Notes: a model not told the origin generated them from the letters alone. Shown: positions 43,452-52,833, counted from the first letter of the stretch. The stretch: 64,000 nt of DNA from Rhizobium sp. 007 (GCF_015353075.1 NZ_CP064188.1:372001-436000); one strand, 5' to 3'. Made by a program: numbers and translations.

Positions 43452-44789
43452 TCAGTTCTTCCTTCCATCGCGGATCTGCGCGAAATAGCCGTCGGATCCA
43501 ACCTGGCCACCCTTAAGAGCGATCTGCAGGCCATTCGTCGGCTCATAGCTGCCATGCGCGAGGCAAAGCGGAGAACCCGGTGTGTGGGGAAGCGGAAGTA
43601 GCGTCGTCAGAGCGTCGATCTTCAACTGCCTGAGTGCATGACTGGAGGTATCGCCACCGGCAATGACGGCCCGCGAAAGCCCTTCGCTCTCGATCAAACG
43701 GCGCAAGACCGAGCCGAGCACGCTTCCGAGCTTGTGACGAGCGCCCGGGACCATGTCGATGTGGACGCCAACGTCCGCCGATGGGCCAAGGGCGGTATAG
43801 AAAATGACGCTCTTTCCCTCCTTCAGCTTTCGGGTGCCGGCCTGTACCGCCTCATCCGCCGAGCGTTCGCTATCCTCCGACACCAGTGCAAGAGGGTCGA
43901 GTGCAATGCTTTCAAAGCCGTCATGGACCGCATTTCGGATTTGACGCTCGGTCGTCGGAGATACGCTGCCGGAGACGACGGCGAGGCGGTCAACCGGGCC
44001 GACATCGGCAAACTCGATGCTGCTTTCGCCGATAATGCCGTTTCGCCGCCAGGCACTGAGAAGCGCGTATTCGACCCCCGACGAGCCGGCAACGAAACTC
44101 GAGGATTTGCTGGTAAGACGGAGTAGCTGTTTACCTGCAGCCACCTGCGTCGCCTCGGATTCGACATCGATGAGCACAATCCCGTCTGAAATCGACGCGA
44201 GTTCGTCGATACGCGCGTCGGCGTTTGCGGATGTGAGCGCAACAAGGTCGGCGACTGCAACGGGAACGCGGGTCTGCTTTGCCAGGTGGACGGCAAGGTC
44301 GGCCTCATCCATCGGAGTTACCGGATGGCAGCGCATCACCGGGTGCCGGTCGATGCGATAGATACGGCCCTGGTAGGCGGCAAAGAGGTTGCCGAAGGCG
44401 GTATAACGCTTCAATTGCGGCGCACCAACGATGACAGGCACGATGGACTGAGCGAACGTCGTCCGGCCGATTTCGATCGCCTTGCCGATGCTGCCGATCT
44501 CAGCACTGGAATCGAAGGTCGAGCAGACCTTGTAGTGGCATATCTCGGCGCCCAGCGACTTCAGCCATTCGAAAGCGGGCGTCAGGTGCTGTTGCATCCA
44601 TGCGGGTGTCTCGCTGCGGCTTGTTCCCGCAATACCGATCGCCTGGCAACCCTTGAAGCGGGCGAGAATTTCGGGCGTAGGGATGTCGAGAAAGAGCGCA
44701 GTCGCAATGCCGTTCGACGCCAAGGCCTCCATGACATCGGTGGAGCCGGTAAAGTCATCGCCGTAGTAGCTGACGAGAAGCTTGTCCAT
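43452..44789 (-). CDS. oiaK: 3-oxo-isoapionate kinase (DUF1537 four-carbon acid sugar kinase family)
   Basis: DUF1537-family kinase of 445 residues. The N-terminal substrate domain starts YYGDDFTGSTDVMEAL (8-23). The C-terminal nucleotide domain has SGSVSPTTERQI (about 273-284) and AGGDTSSHALRQL (about 384-396), both typical. In the apiose route it makes 3-oxo-isoapionate 4-phosphate for the RuBisCO-like enzyme encoded 5 bases upstream in the transcript. Other DUF1537 kinases act on threonate or erythronate; the RuBisCO-like neighbour favours OiaK. Confidence 0.82.
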   Translation of the reverse strand: MDKLLVSYYGDDFTGSTDVMEALASNGIATALFLDIPTPEILARFKGCQAIGIAGTSRSETPAWMQQHLTPAFEWLKSLGAEICHYKVCSTFDSSAEIGSIGKAIEIGRTTFAQSIVPVIVGAPQLKRYTAFGNLFAAYQGRIYRIDRHPVMRCHPVTPMDEADLAVHLAKQTRVPVAVADLVALTSANADARIDELASISDGIVLIDVESEATQVAAGKQLLRLTSKSSSFVAGSSGVEYALLSAWRRNGIIGESSIEFADVGPVDRLAVVSGSVSPTTERQIRNAVHDGFESIALDPLALVSEDSERSADEAVQAGTRKLKEGKSVIFYTALGPSADVGVHIDMVPGARHKLGSVLGSVLRRLIESEGLSRAVIAGGDTSSHALRQLKIDALTTLLPLPHTPGSPLCLAHGSYEPTNGLQIALKGGQVGSDGYFAQIRDGRKN

Positions 44790-44794
44790 CGCGA

Positions 44795-46051
44795 TCAGGC
44801 GCCTTTTCCGTCGCTGAACTTTGCAATGGAAGCCGCAAGCTCCGGATGATCCTTAGCGTAGGCCTCCAATGGTATGCCGGCGACTGCGGCCTGCCAGGCC
44901 TGCTGTACCGCCCGAACGCCGGCGGCCGGTCCGCCGGGATGACTGACGATGCCGCCGCCGCAAAGGTAGAGAAGGTCGGTGGTACGGCCGGTTCGTTGGT
45001 AGGTCTCCGGGGCCTGTCCTCCCCACTGACCGGATCCCGCAACCGGAAGCGGGCAGTCGGAGGCGTCGAAGAGCGGCGTGGTGACGGCCTTGAACGATGC
45101 GATGAAGCTTTCGTCCGGTTCCCAGTATTTTACCCGGATGCCGTTGATCTGGAGCTGGTCGACGCCTAGCAGCCGCCAAAATTGCTGATAGACCTTGAAG
45201 TCCATGCCGGCGCCAGGGTCGCGCGTCAGCAGGTCCCAACCGTTGCGATGCGCATGCAGCACCAGATTGGAACGCTTTCGAAGAAAACTCATACCGCCGA
45301 AGCCGATCGAGTTGATGTTGACGACGGCGCAGTTGCCGCCGGCCTTGGCGACGATGTCGTGGTTGCGCATCATTTCGTCGGGGTCGGCATGCGAGATGCC
45401 GAACGCATACATGACCTTCTTGCCGGTCTTTTGTTCGTGGTCCAGAATGCGCGGCATGATCGCTGCGACACGCTCCTCGAGCGGCGAATAGGAAGGGCTC
45501 ATCAGCTTCTCGTCATCCTTGATGAAGTCGACGCCGGACTTGATGAGTTCGCCGACAAGCTCCGCCGTTTCATGCGGCCGCAGGCCAAGGGCCGGCTTGA
45601 CGATCGTTCCGATGATCGGACGGGCCTCTACCCCGGTCAGGCGGCGACTTCCGGGAATGCCGAACTGCGGTCCCGGATGAGCACCCTTGAATGCGTCCGG
45701 CAGCTTCATGTCGACGATGCGAATGCCGGTCATGCCCTTGATGGAGTAGACGCCCCCGATCGCGATGGTCATCAGGGCCGAAAGATCTGTGCCGATCGCG
45801 TCCAGCGGAAAGGCGATGTCGACATCGGCGCGGTGGAGCAGAGTGCCGGGCCCAACCTCCGGCCATGTTGGACGACCTGCATCGCCGAGGCGGCGGATCG
45901 CCAGCACTCGGGCGGCGACACGCGATTTCAGCTCCTCGGTTTCACCCGGAACGGGCACGAAGGTTCCGGTCGACTGGTCGCTTGCGATCTTGTCCGCCAT
46001 TGATTCGACGCTCCCAGGCGTCTCGATGCGGTAGGTCAGCGTAATCATCAT
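44795..46051 (-). CDS. oiaX: RuBisCO-like protein, 3-oxo-isoapionate-4-phosphate transcarboxylase/hydrolase
   Basis: RuBisCO large-chain family member of 418 residues. It keeps the lysine of KPALGL (Lys152, equivalent to the KPK loop) and the carbamate-metal motif FIKDDE (Lys178, Asp180, Glu181), and lacks the loop-6 GKxEG of true RuBisCO. OiaX-type enzymes convert 3-oxo-isoapionate 4-phosphate to 3-phosphoglycerate and glycolate. MMITLTYRIETPG at 46051 is taken as start by resemblance to family N-termini; ATG 46090 is an alternative, and neither has a well-placed ribosome site. A decarboxylase RuBisCO-like subtype cannot be ruled out. Confidence 0.82.
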   Translation of the reverse strand: MMITLTYRIETPGSVESMADKIASDQSTGTFVPVPGETEELKSRVAARVLAIRRLGDAGRPTWPEVGPGTLLHRADVDIAFPLDAIGTDLSALMTIAIGGVYSIKGMTGIRIVDMKLPDAFKGAHPGPQFGIPGSRRLTGVEARPIIGTIVKPALGLRPHETAELVGELIKSGVDFIKDDEKLMSPSYSPLEERVAAIMPRILDHEQKTGKKVMYAFGISHADPDEMMRNHDIVAKAGGNCAVVNINSIGFGGMSFLRKRSNLVLHAHRNGWDLLTRDPGAGMDFKVYQQFWRLLGVDQLQINGIRVKYWEPDESFIASFKAVTTPLFDASDCPLPVAGSGQWGGQAPETYQRTGRTTDLLYLCGGGIVSHPGGPAAGVRAVQQAWQAAVAGIPLEAYAKDHPELAASIAKFSDGKGA

Positions 46052-46106
46052 GACGTGCAGGTTGCTCCTGTCGCCACGAAAGATTGTCATGGCGTCAACT
46101 TATGAT

Positions 46107-46119
46107 CTGGTATAATCAG
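46107..46119. promoter_or_regulatory. Candidate GntR operator in oiaX-gntR divergent promoter
   Basis: CTGGTATAATCAG is an inverted repeat (CTGGT-ATA-ATCAG, one mismatch) of the kind bound by FadR/NanR-type GntR regulators. It sits between the divergent oiaX and GntR genes and shares CTGGTATAAT with 43103-43115. Confidence 0.65.
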
Positions 46120-46209
46120 TATTCCAATCGATGAAAAGTGGAATCTTTCGATGCGCGCATTTCGGGCTGAGCTTTGTTCTCGGCATGGAAGATGGTAGGA
46201 GGAGACATT

Positions 46210-46932
46210 TTGAGCCAGCGAGATCTTATGACACAACCCATCGAACAAATCGTCCGCCGGAAACTGTCCGACGAAGTGTTTGATCGACTCGAGCGGATGA
46301 TTACGTCAGGCGAACTTCAGCCTGGCGATGAAATGCCGTCCGAACGCGTTCTCATGGAGCGCTTTGGCGTTGGTCGTCCTGCAATCCGCGAAGCGATGCA
46401 GTCACTTGCCAATAAGGGGCTCGTGAACATTTCCCATGGTGAACGTGCCAAGGTACTGCAACTGACGGCTCAATCGATCTTCCGTCAGGTCGATTTGACA
46501 GCGAAGATCATGCTGTCCCAGTCGGCCGATTCTCTGGAGCATCTGAAGAGCGCCCGAATTTTCTTCGAACGGGGCATGGCGCGGGAGGCCGCCCAGCGTA
46601 CCAAGCAGAGCGACGTCGACGCGCTTCGCGACATTATCGACCGCCAGCGCCGCGCATTGGGACACGCAGAAGAATTCATCGCCGCGGATATGCAGTTTCA
46701 TACGCGCATCGCTCAGATTTCCGGCAATCCGATATTCGTCGCAGTGAGTGAGGCAATGCTCGCATGGCTGAAGGAATATCACACCGAAATGCTCATCTGG
46801 ACCGGCAAGGAAAAGCTTACACTGGTCGAGCACGAGGAAATTCTTGAGCGGCTTGCCGCAAACGACGCCGATGGTGCCGAGGCAGCGGTTCTGAAGCATC
46901 TCGAACGCTCGCGGGCGCTCTACACGAAGTAG
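46210..46932 (+). CDS. GntR family regulator (FadR/NanR subfamily) of the apiose locus
   Basis: Regulator of 240 residues. The N-terminal winged helix (about 15-80, PSERVLMERFGVGRPAIREAMQSLANKGLVN) is followed by an FCD all-helical effector domain (about 95-235) with the metal-ligand histidines of the family (DMQFHTRIAQ near 165, HEEIL near 211). TTG 46210 is chosen because AGGAGGA lies 6-7 bases upstream; ATG 46228 has no ribosome site. It is divergent from oiaX-oiaK and is the probable repressor of the apiose genes, with an apiose-pathway intermediate as inducer (inference). Confidence 0.88.
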   Translation: MSQRDLMTQPIEQIVRRKLSDEVFDRLERMITSGELQPGDEMPSERVLMERFGVGRPAIREAMQSLANKGLVNISHGERAKVLQLTAQSIFRQVDLTAKIMLSQSADSLEHLKSARIFFERGMAREAAQRTKQSDVDALRDIIDRQRRALGHAEEFIAADMQFHTRIAQISGNPIFVAVSEAMLAWLKEYHTEMLIWTGKEKLTLVEHEEILERLAANDADGAEAAVLKHLERSRALYTK

Positions 46933-47021
46933 TTCACTCACGCGGCTCCATCACTACGGATATCCGAGCGGCTTTCCGGATGAAGGTTCGTTCGCGCCGC
47001 CGCTCGGCAGCAGTCGCTTGC

Positions 47022-47567
47022 TCATGTTCTCTTGGAAATGCTTTCGGCAAAGGCCTGGAACAAGGCTAGCCCACTCGGCCAGTCCTCAAGCCCACTGCGG
47101 CCGTTGATATGGCCGAGTGCTCCGACCTCGACAATGTGGCTGCCCCATTCGGCCGCCCGCATGCGGGCATATTCAATCTTGCCATAAGGATCGTTAGAAC
47201 TTGCAATGACGACAGAGGGAAAACGGAGCTTGCCTTCCGGCGGGTCGGCGAAACCGGCAGCCTTAGGCGGATAGGCCTCGGACCGTGGATCGGGAACCGC
47301 CACAAGGAAGGCGCCTGCGACGGGAAGAGAAGAAATGCGCTGCCAATGGACGACCAGAAGGCACGCCAGGCTGTGCGCCACCAGCAGCGGCGCATTTTTC
47401 GTGGCGGCGACGGTTCGCTCCAGCGCTGCGGCCCAGTCCGGTAAATCCGGCCTATCCCAGCTCTTCGGTTGAAAACGGATCGCTCGGGGATTTGTCCGCT
47501 CCCAATGCGTTTGCCAATGTGTCTCCCCTGATCCTCCAATACCGGGCAGAATGATGATGTCGGCCAT
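47022..47567 (-). CDS. RBBP9/YdeN family serine hydrolase
   Basis: Small alpha/beta hydrolase of 181 residues. ILPGIGGSGETHWQTHWE (6-23) is the family opening, the nucleophile Ser is in LVAHSLACLL (about 64-73), Asp in SSNDPYG (about 126-132) and His in GALGHING (about 151-158), giving a complete triad. AAAGGAG precedes ATG 47567. It is divergent from an Lrp-type gene across a 102-base gap with a 30-base inverted repeat, so it is probably regulated by that protein. The physiological substrate is unknown. Confidence 0.85.
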   Translation of the reverse strand: MADIIILPGIGGSGETHWQTHWERTNPRAIRFQPKSWDRPDLPDWAAALERTVAATKNAPLLVAHSLACLLVVHWQRISSLPVAGAFLVAVPDPRSEAYPPKAAGFADPPEGKLRFPSVVIASSNDPYGKIEYARMRAAEWGSHIVEVGALGHINGRSGLEDWPSGLALFQAFAESISKRT

Positions 47568-47624
47568 GCTTTCTCCTTTCACGTCGGGAAAATGGCGTCT
47601 TCCATCTGTCTCTGGAATAGGCAA

Positions 47625-47654
47625 TCATCGGAAAACACATCCGATTTCCGATGA
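47625..47654. promoter_or_regulatory. Inverted repeat between hydrolase and Lrp gene, candidate Lrp operator
   Basis: TCATCGGAAA (47625-47634) and TTTCCGATGA (47645-47654) are perfect 10-bp arms with a 10-base spacer, one helical turn per arm. It lies 15 bases upstream of the Lrp start and 57 upstream of the hydrolase start, a typical layout for Lrp/AsnC control of self and neighbour. Confidence 0.65.
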
Positions 47655-47669
47655 ACTAAAGGTCAAAGC

Positions 47670-48146
47670 ATGACACCTGCCCAAAACGGCCGCTTCCTGC
47701 TCGATCCGACCGATATCGCCATCATTGAAGCATTGCAGGAGGACGGACGGATTGCGATTTCGGAACTTGGGCGCAAGATTGGATTGTCTCAACCGGCGAC
47801 GTCGGAGAGGGTAAAGCGGCTGGAAGAACGTGGCATCATCGCTGGATACGGAGCACGTATCGATGCCACCCGACTAGGATTGGGAATGATGGCGGTCGTG
47901 CGCCTTCGCACGACGCACGAGCACATCCGTGCATGTTTGAAGCAATTTTCCGAAATGCCGCATGTCATAGAAGTGCTGCGGCTGACGGGAGAGGACTGCT
48001 TTTTCTTGAAGGTTCTGGTCCCGTCACCGGGAGACCTCGAGACGATCGTGGATTCGATCGCGAGGTTCGGGGCCGTAACAACGTCCCTCGTCTTGCGCGG
48101 CGAGCCGCCGAAATTCATCGGGCGCACGCTGATCCAGCAGGTTTAG
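47670..48146 (+). CDS. Lrp/AsnC family transcriptional regulator
   Basis: Regulator of 158 residues with an N-terminal helix-turn-helix (about 10-60: IAIIEALQEDGRIAISELGRKIGLSQPATSERVKRLEERG) and a C-terminal RAM ligand-binding domain (about 70-150). Normal family length. It is divergent from the small hydrolase gene; the 30-base palindrome at 47625-47654 is the likely shared site. The HSL-type esterase gene downstream on the same strand may also be under its control. Confidence 0.92.
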   Translation: MTPAQNGRFLLDPTDIAIIEALQEDGRIAISELGRKIGLSQPATSERVKRLEERGIIAGYGARIDATRLGLGMMAVVRLRTTHEHIRACLKQFSEMPHVIEVLRLTGEDCFFLKVLVPSPGDLETIVDSIARFGAVTTSLVLRGEPPKFIGRTLIQQV

Positions 48147-48225
48147 GAATTCCAGCACAAAGCCGACCCAGCGGATTTTACGAGGAAATAAACGGACGCA
48201 ACGTCGACCAAAAAGAGGTACGCCT

Positions 48226-49134
48226 TTGCATCATCCGATGCCGACAGAGACAGGGATTCGGCAGTTCCTTGCAATTTGTGACAGCTTCTATCCCGCTGAT
48301 GCGGTGGCTGCTCCCATTTCCCAGCAAAGGCAATGGTACGATGCTCTTTGTGCGCGTTTCGACCAGCCCCTGCCGGAGGGACTGACGACTGAGGATGCCC
48401 TCGTTCTCGACAGGATAGCAACACGGCATTATCGGCCGAAGGCGATCAGGACAGAAACTGTCCTGCTTTATCTGCATGGCGGCGGCTTTGTCGTGGGATC
48501 GCTTGAGAGCCATCACGCGATCTGCGCCGAGATTGCCGATTTTGCCGGTGCCGAGCTCATTTCGGTCGATTATCGCCTTGCGCCCGAATATCGATGGCCG
48601 GCGCAAACGGATGATTGTTTCGAGGTGTTGAAACACCTGCTCGTCTCAGGCAGGCAGGCCGTGCTGATCGGCGACAGTGCTGGCGGCAATCTTGCCGCTG
48701 GATTGGCGATCAGAGCGCAGCAGCAGCGATTGCTCGGCATTGCTGGCCAGGTGCTGATCTATCCGACGCTTGGTGGAGATCTTGTATCCGGGTCCTACAG
48801 TGAAATGGAAAATGCACCGGGGTTGAAAACGTCGGACGTCGCCTATTACCGCGCAAGCCTGAAGGCTCCGCCAGGCGATCCCGTCGCCGAACCCCTTGCC
48901 GCCGCCTCATTTGCGGAGCTGCCGCCCGCCTTCATCACCGTTGCTCATTTCGATCCGCTGCGCGACGATGGCCGCCACTACGCGGCCAAGCTTGCGAAGG
49001 CCGGTGTGGAGGTCTGGTTCCGCGAAGAGCCGCAATTGGTGCACGCCTGGCTAAGAGCGCGTCATATGAGCGATGGAGCTCGCATCGGCTTTCGGGCAGT
49101 GTGCGAGGCCGCCAGCCGCTTTGCTGGACCATGA
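48226..49134 (+). CDS. Alpha/beta hydrolase, HSL-type esterase/lipase
   Basis: Esterase of 302 residues in the hormone-sensitive-lipase family. The oxyanion motif HGGGFVVGS is near 84-92, the nucleophile Ser in GDSAGGNLA near 150-158, Asp in FDPLRDDG near 243 and His in LVHAWLR near 272. TTG 48226 has AGAGG 7 bases upstream; ATG 48238 lies too far from it. The gene is on the same strand as lrp, and its stop faces the CocE-type hydrolase stop 2 bases away. The substrate is unknown; an ester of a catabolic substrate is likely. Confidence 0.88.
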   Translation: MHHPMPTETGIRQFLAICDSFYPADAVAAPISQQRQWYDALCARFDQPLPEGLTTEDALVLDRIATRHYRPKAIRTETVLLYLHGGGFVVGSLESHHAICAEIADFAGAELISVDYRLAPEYRWPAQTDDCFEVLKHLLVSGRQAVLIGDSAGGNLAAGLAIRAQQQRLLGIAGQVLIYPTLGGDLVSGSYSEMENAPGLKTSDVAYYRASLKAPPGDPVAEPLAAASFAELPPAFITVAHFDPLRDDGRHYAAKLAKAGVEVWFREEPQLVHAWLRARHMSDGARIGFRAVCEAASRFAGP

Positions 49135-49136
49135 CA

Positions 49137-51140
49137 TTACATCAGGTCCCGCGGGATCTGCTTTTCTGCGAAGATCTTTTCAAAGACCTGAGTCTCGCCT
49201 TCATAGGCCGTGACAACGGCGCTGGTCATCCAACTCGTCTTAGTGCAGGAGATCCAGGCCGTCGACACGGTGCGGATAGACCAGCCGGGGCGCTGCATGT
49301 CGCATGTCCACGTCGAAGTGCCGGTCATCGAGAGAGGATCGTCGGGTGCGATCGACCAGACTTCTTGCCTCAGCTGCCGTGTCGAAAGCCCAGTCTCGGG
49401 ATGCTCGAAAAGACCGGTGTCCTCATGGATCTGATAATGGGTAAAATTGCCGCACAGATCACGGACGACCTGTCTTTTCGTGGCAGCAGGAGCGTGCTCG
49501 ATATACTTCGGCAGAGGATCAGGATGCTCAGGCGCCTTCATCTCGATCTGTTGATGGTCGCCGAGTTTGGGAAGCGCAAGGCCGATCGAGGCTATATCGA
49601 TGCTCACGCCAGCGTCTTCCGGAGGCGGCAGTATCAGCGGCCAATAGGCAGTCGAGAGTGAAAGGCGGATGCGGTGACCGCGGCGGACGCGATAGCCGCA
49701 GGCATCAAGGACGATGCGCACCGTGGTTCGTTCTCCCGTCTTCAGCGGTTCCGGCGCGGCATTGCTGTCGCGATGAGCAAGGTTGAGCACGCCGAAGGAG
49801 ATGCGTGTCGCTGTCCCATCAGGATGAACATCGACCAGACGCACGCAAAGATTGGCGGTCGCCGCCTCTGAGCGAAGAGAGAGAGTGAGTTCCGGCCGGC
49901 CGAGATAGTCATGGTCTTCGGCAATCGGCACGGTGTCGAAAACGAGAGACCCCGCATCGTCGCCGCGCTGGTCGAGAGCCATCTCCGCATCCGGCTTCAG
50001 CGTGAAATATTCGCCCGACGCAGTCCCGGTATCGAGCGGTGAACGGAGATAGAGGCGATGCTCCGGCGCCTGGGGGATTGGCATCCCCTCAGTCAGCCGG
50101 CCGAACTGCTCGATATAAAAGCACTGCATCTTCGGCGGCTCCCAGACATCCTTGGCGATCCAGAAGCCGGGGTCGAAATCGCGGCGCGGTGCCGGCCGGA
50201 TGGCGTCGAGGATATAGGCGCGCACCTGCGGCAGCGCATCGGCGCCGTTTTTGTCGCCACGCAGCCAGCGGTTCCACCAGGTGATTGCCTCCCCGTGAAA
50301 GTCGGTGCGTGGCTTTGGCCAGGCGAAATGCGGGTATTTGTGAACCCAGGGCCCGAGGAGCGCCTTCGCCTTGCCGCCAAGGCCTTCCACCGCCATCAGC
50401 GGCGTATTGCGGTAGCCATCGGCCCAACCGGCGATGACAAGTGCGGGAATGTCGACGCGGGAAAAATCTTCCGAAATCGAGCCATGACGCCAGAAGTCAT
50501 CCTTGCGCTGATGCTTGAGCCACTCTTCCATGAAGAAGGGTTCGCGCTTAAGGCGCTGCAGCCACATTTCCTTCCAGCGGTCGCCGACGATTGCAGGGTC
50601 CGGCGGGCGTGATTGATAACCGAGCATGGTTGCAGCCCAGGAAAGCTGAGCCGAAAGATGGCATCCGTTTTTGTAATGGATGTCATCGTTAAAACGATCG
50701 ACCGTCGAAGCGATGGAGATGATCGCTTTAAGAGCCGGCGGGCGAAGGGCTGCGACCTGAAGACTGTTGAAACCGCCCCAGGAGATACCCATCATGCCGA
50801 CAGAACCGTTCGACCAGGGCTGAGCAGCGATCCAGGCGATCAGTTCGCAGGCGTTGGCGAGTTCGAGCTCGGTATATTCGCCGTCAATGACATCGTCGGA
50901 TTCGCCTGACCCTCTGATGTCTACGCGCACCCCTGCAATCCCCGCAGCGGCGAAGACGGGATAGGTCGATTCATCACGAAGGCTGGTTCCGTCGCGCTTG
51001 CGGTAAGGCAAGAACTCGAAGACCGCCGGGACGGGATCGGCCACCGCGTCGTCAGGCATCCAGATGCGCGCTGCAAGCTGCGTACCGTCTTTGAGGGCGA
51101 TCCAATGGTTTTCGATGGTCGTGAAGCCGCGTTCGGTCAT
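49137..51140 (-). CDS. CocE/NonD family hydrolase (X-Pro dipeptidyl-peptidase S15 type)
   Basis: Alpha/beta hydrolase of 667 residues: catalytic domain (about 15-300, nucleophile Ser120 in MGISWGGF), helical cap (about 150-290) and C-terminal jelly-roll X-Pro-type domain (about 340-570). No signal peptide, so it is cytoplasmic. ATG 51140 has AGGA 6 bases upstream. It is the last gene of a minus-strand run that begins with carnitine enzymes and includes a dipeptide-type importer. CocE-type enzymes cleave esters or amides; hydrolysis of imported acylcarnitine or another choline-like ester is my hypothesis. Confidence 0.87.
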   Translation of the reverse strand: MTERGFTTIENHWIALKDGTQLAARIWMPDDAVADPVPAVFEFLPYRKRDGTSLRDESTYPVFAAAGIAGVRVDIRGSGESDDVIDGEYTELELANACELIAWIAAQPWSNGSVGMMGISWGGFNSLQVAALRPPALKAIISIASTVDRFNDDIHYKNGCHLSAQLSWAATMLGYQSRPPDPAIVGDRWKEMWLQRLKREPFFMEEWLKHQRKDDFWRHGSISEDFSRVDIPALVIAGWADGYRNTPLMAVEGLGGKAKALLGPWVHKYPHFAWPKPRTDFHGEAITWWNRWLRGDKNGADALPQVRAYILDAIRPAPRRDFDPGFWIAKDVWEPPKMQCFYIEQFGRLTEGMPIPQAPEHRLYLRSPLDTGTASGEYFTLKPDAEMALDQRGDDAGSLVFDTVPIAEDHDYLGRPELTLSLRSEAATANLCVRLVDVHPDGTATRISFGVLNLAHRDSNAAPEPLKTGERTTVRIVLDACGYRVRRGHRIRLSLSTAYWPLILPPPEDAGVSIDIASIGLALPKLGDHQQIEMKAPEHPDPLPKYIEHAPAATKRQVVRDLCGNFTHYQIHEDTGLFEHPETGLSTRQLRQEVWSIAPDDPLSMTGTSTWTCDMQRPGWSIRTVSTAWISCTKTSWMTSAVVTAYEGETQVFEKIFAEKQIPRDLM

Positions 51141-51201
51141 GGTGTCCTGGTCAGCAAATGCGGAGGAATAGCGGACCGATGGGAAAATCCGCCCCCTGAA
51201 T

Positions 51202-52833
51202 TCAGTTGCCGGCGCTCTCCATCCTACGTGTGGTGAGCACCCGCTCAAGCCAGCCGATCTCCATCTCGGGCACGGATTTGAGCAAGAGATCGGTATAGTC
51301 GTCGAATGGCGGGGAGAGCACCTTGGATTTTGGTCCGAAGCGGACGAGCTTGCCGCGATGCATCACTGCAACGCTGTCGGCGATCGCCCGCACGATGGCG
51401 ATATCGTGCGTGATGAAGATGTAGGAAAGCTGCGTATCTTCCTGCAGCCGCAGAAGAAGGTTCAGGATGCCTTCTGCGACCAGTGGATCGAGCGCTGAAG
51501 TGGGTTCGTCGCAGAGAATGAGTTGCGGTTTCGCGGCAAGTGCCCGCGCAATGGCGACACGTTGCTTCTGCCCCCCTGAAAGCTCCGCCGGGTAGCGATC
51601 GATGAAGCCGTTGCCCATCTCGATCTGATCGAGCAGTTCCTTGACCCGAGCGGTCTTGGCTGCCCCGCGCAGGCCGTAATAGAACGTAAGTGGCCGGCCG
51701 ATGATGTCGCGCACGGTCTGGCGCGGGTTCATCGCCGTGTCGGCCATCTGGTAGATTAGCTGGATGCGCCTCAGATCGTCATGCGAGCGACTTTTGACAT
51801 TCGACGTCAAAGGATTGCCGTTGAAAAACACCTTGCCCTCGCTCGGCGGCAGAAGACCGGTGATGACGCGCGCAAGCGTCGACTTTCCGGAACCGGATTC
51901 GCCGACGACGGCAAGCGTCTGGCCCCTTGGAACATGCAGCGAGACATCGTGCAGTACCTTGAGGCCGTTGGAATATTCAGCGCTGACATGGTCGACCTTC
52001 AAGAGCGTATCGGACTGGTCGGGTGCTTCTTCTCGAACAGCCTGACGCACATTGACGAGGGCACGCGTATACTCTTGCCGCGGCGCCTCGATGATCTGCT
52101 GCACGCTGCCATACTCAACCTGCTTTCCGTAGCGCAGCACCATGATGTCGTCGGAAATCTGAGCAACCACGGCGAGATCGTGGGTGATATAGAGTGCTGC
52201 CGTGCGTGTCTTTTCGATCGCATGCTTGATAGCGGCAAGGACATCGATCTGGGTCGTGACGTCAAGCGCTGTCGTCGGCTCGTCAAAGACGATGAGTTCG
52301 GGATTGGGGCAGAGCGCCATGGCCGTCATGGCGCGCTGCAGCTGGCCGCCGGAGACCTGATGGGGAAAGCGATCTCCAAAGGTCTCGGGGTTCGGCAGGC
52401 CAAGCACCCGAAACAGGTACGTTGCCCTTTCCTTCGCTTCCTCTTTGGTCATGAGCCCATGTTTCACCGAGGCCTCGATGACCTGATCGCCAAGCCGGTG
52501 TGCGGGATTGAAAGCGGCTGCCGCCGACTGCGCGACATAGCAGACGCGCGCACCGCGGATCCGGCGGATACCGTCCCTGTTGAGTGCGAGAATATTCTGG
52601 CCGTCGAGACGAACCTCGCCGCCTGCAATTTCGGCACCGCCTCGACCATAGGCCAGGGCAGAAAGCCCGATCGTCGATTTGCCTGCGCCGGATTCGCCGA
52701 TGAGGCCAAGAACCTTGCCCCTTTTCAGGTCGAAGGACACGTCATCGACGATCGTCACGCGCTTCGGCGGCTCGCCGGGGGGATAGCTGGTCGCTTCGAT
52801 TTTCAGATTGCGGACGCAAAGAAGCTCAGGCAT
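51202..52833 (-). CDS. Dipeptide/nickel-type ABC ATPase, two domains fused (DppD-DppF)
   Basis: Fused ATPase of 543 residues for a PepT-type importer. Domain 1 has Walker A GESGAGKST near 44-52, VSGGQLQRAMTAMALCP as signature and ELIVFDEPTTALDV as Walker B. Domain 2 starts near 283, with [25 protein letters not shown] and [13 protein letters not shown]. The fusion replaces the separate DppD and DppF proteins. Its start overlaps the permease stop by 8 bases. It lies between the carnitine-linked binding protein/permeases and the CocE hydrolase gene. Confidence 0.94.
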   Translation of the reverse strand: MPELLCVRNLKIEATSYPPGEPPKRVTIVDDVSFDLKRGKVLGLIGESGAGKSTIGLSALAYGRGGAEIAGGEVRLDGQNILALNRDGIRRIRGARVCYVAQSAAAAFNPAHRLGDQVIEASVKHGLMTKEEAKERATYLFRVLGLPNPETFGDRFPHQVSGGQLQRAMTAMALCPNPELIVFDEPTTALDVTTQIDVLAAIKHAIEKTRTAALYITHDLAVVAQISDDIMVLRYGKQVEYGSVQQIIEAPRQEYTRALVNVRQAVREEAPDQSDTLLKVDHVSAEYSNGLKVLHDVSLHVPRGQTLAVVGESGSGKSTLARVITGLLPPSEGKVFFNGNPLTSNVKSRSHDDLRRIQLIYQMADTAMNPRQTVRDIIGRPLTFYYGLRGAAKTARVKELLDQIEMGNGFIDRYPAELSGGQKQRVAIARALAAKPQLILCDEPTSALDPLVAEGILNLLLRLQEDTQLSYIFITHDIAIVRAIADSVAVMHRGKLVRFGPKSKVLSPPFDDYTDLLLKSVPEMEIGWLERVLTTRRMESAGN

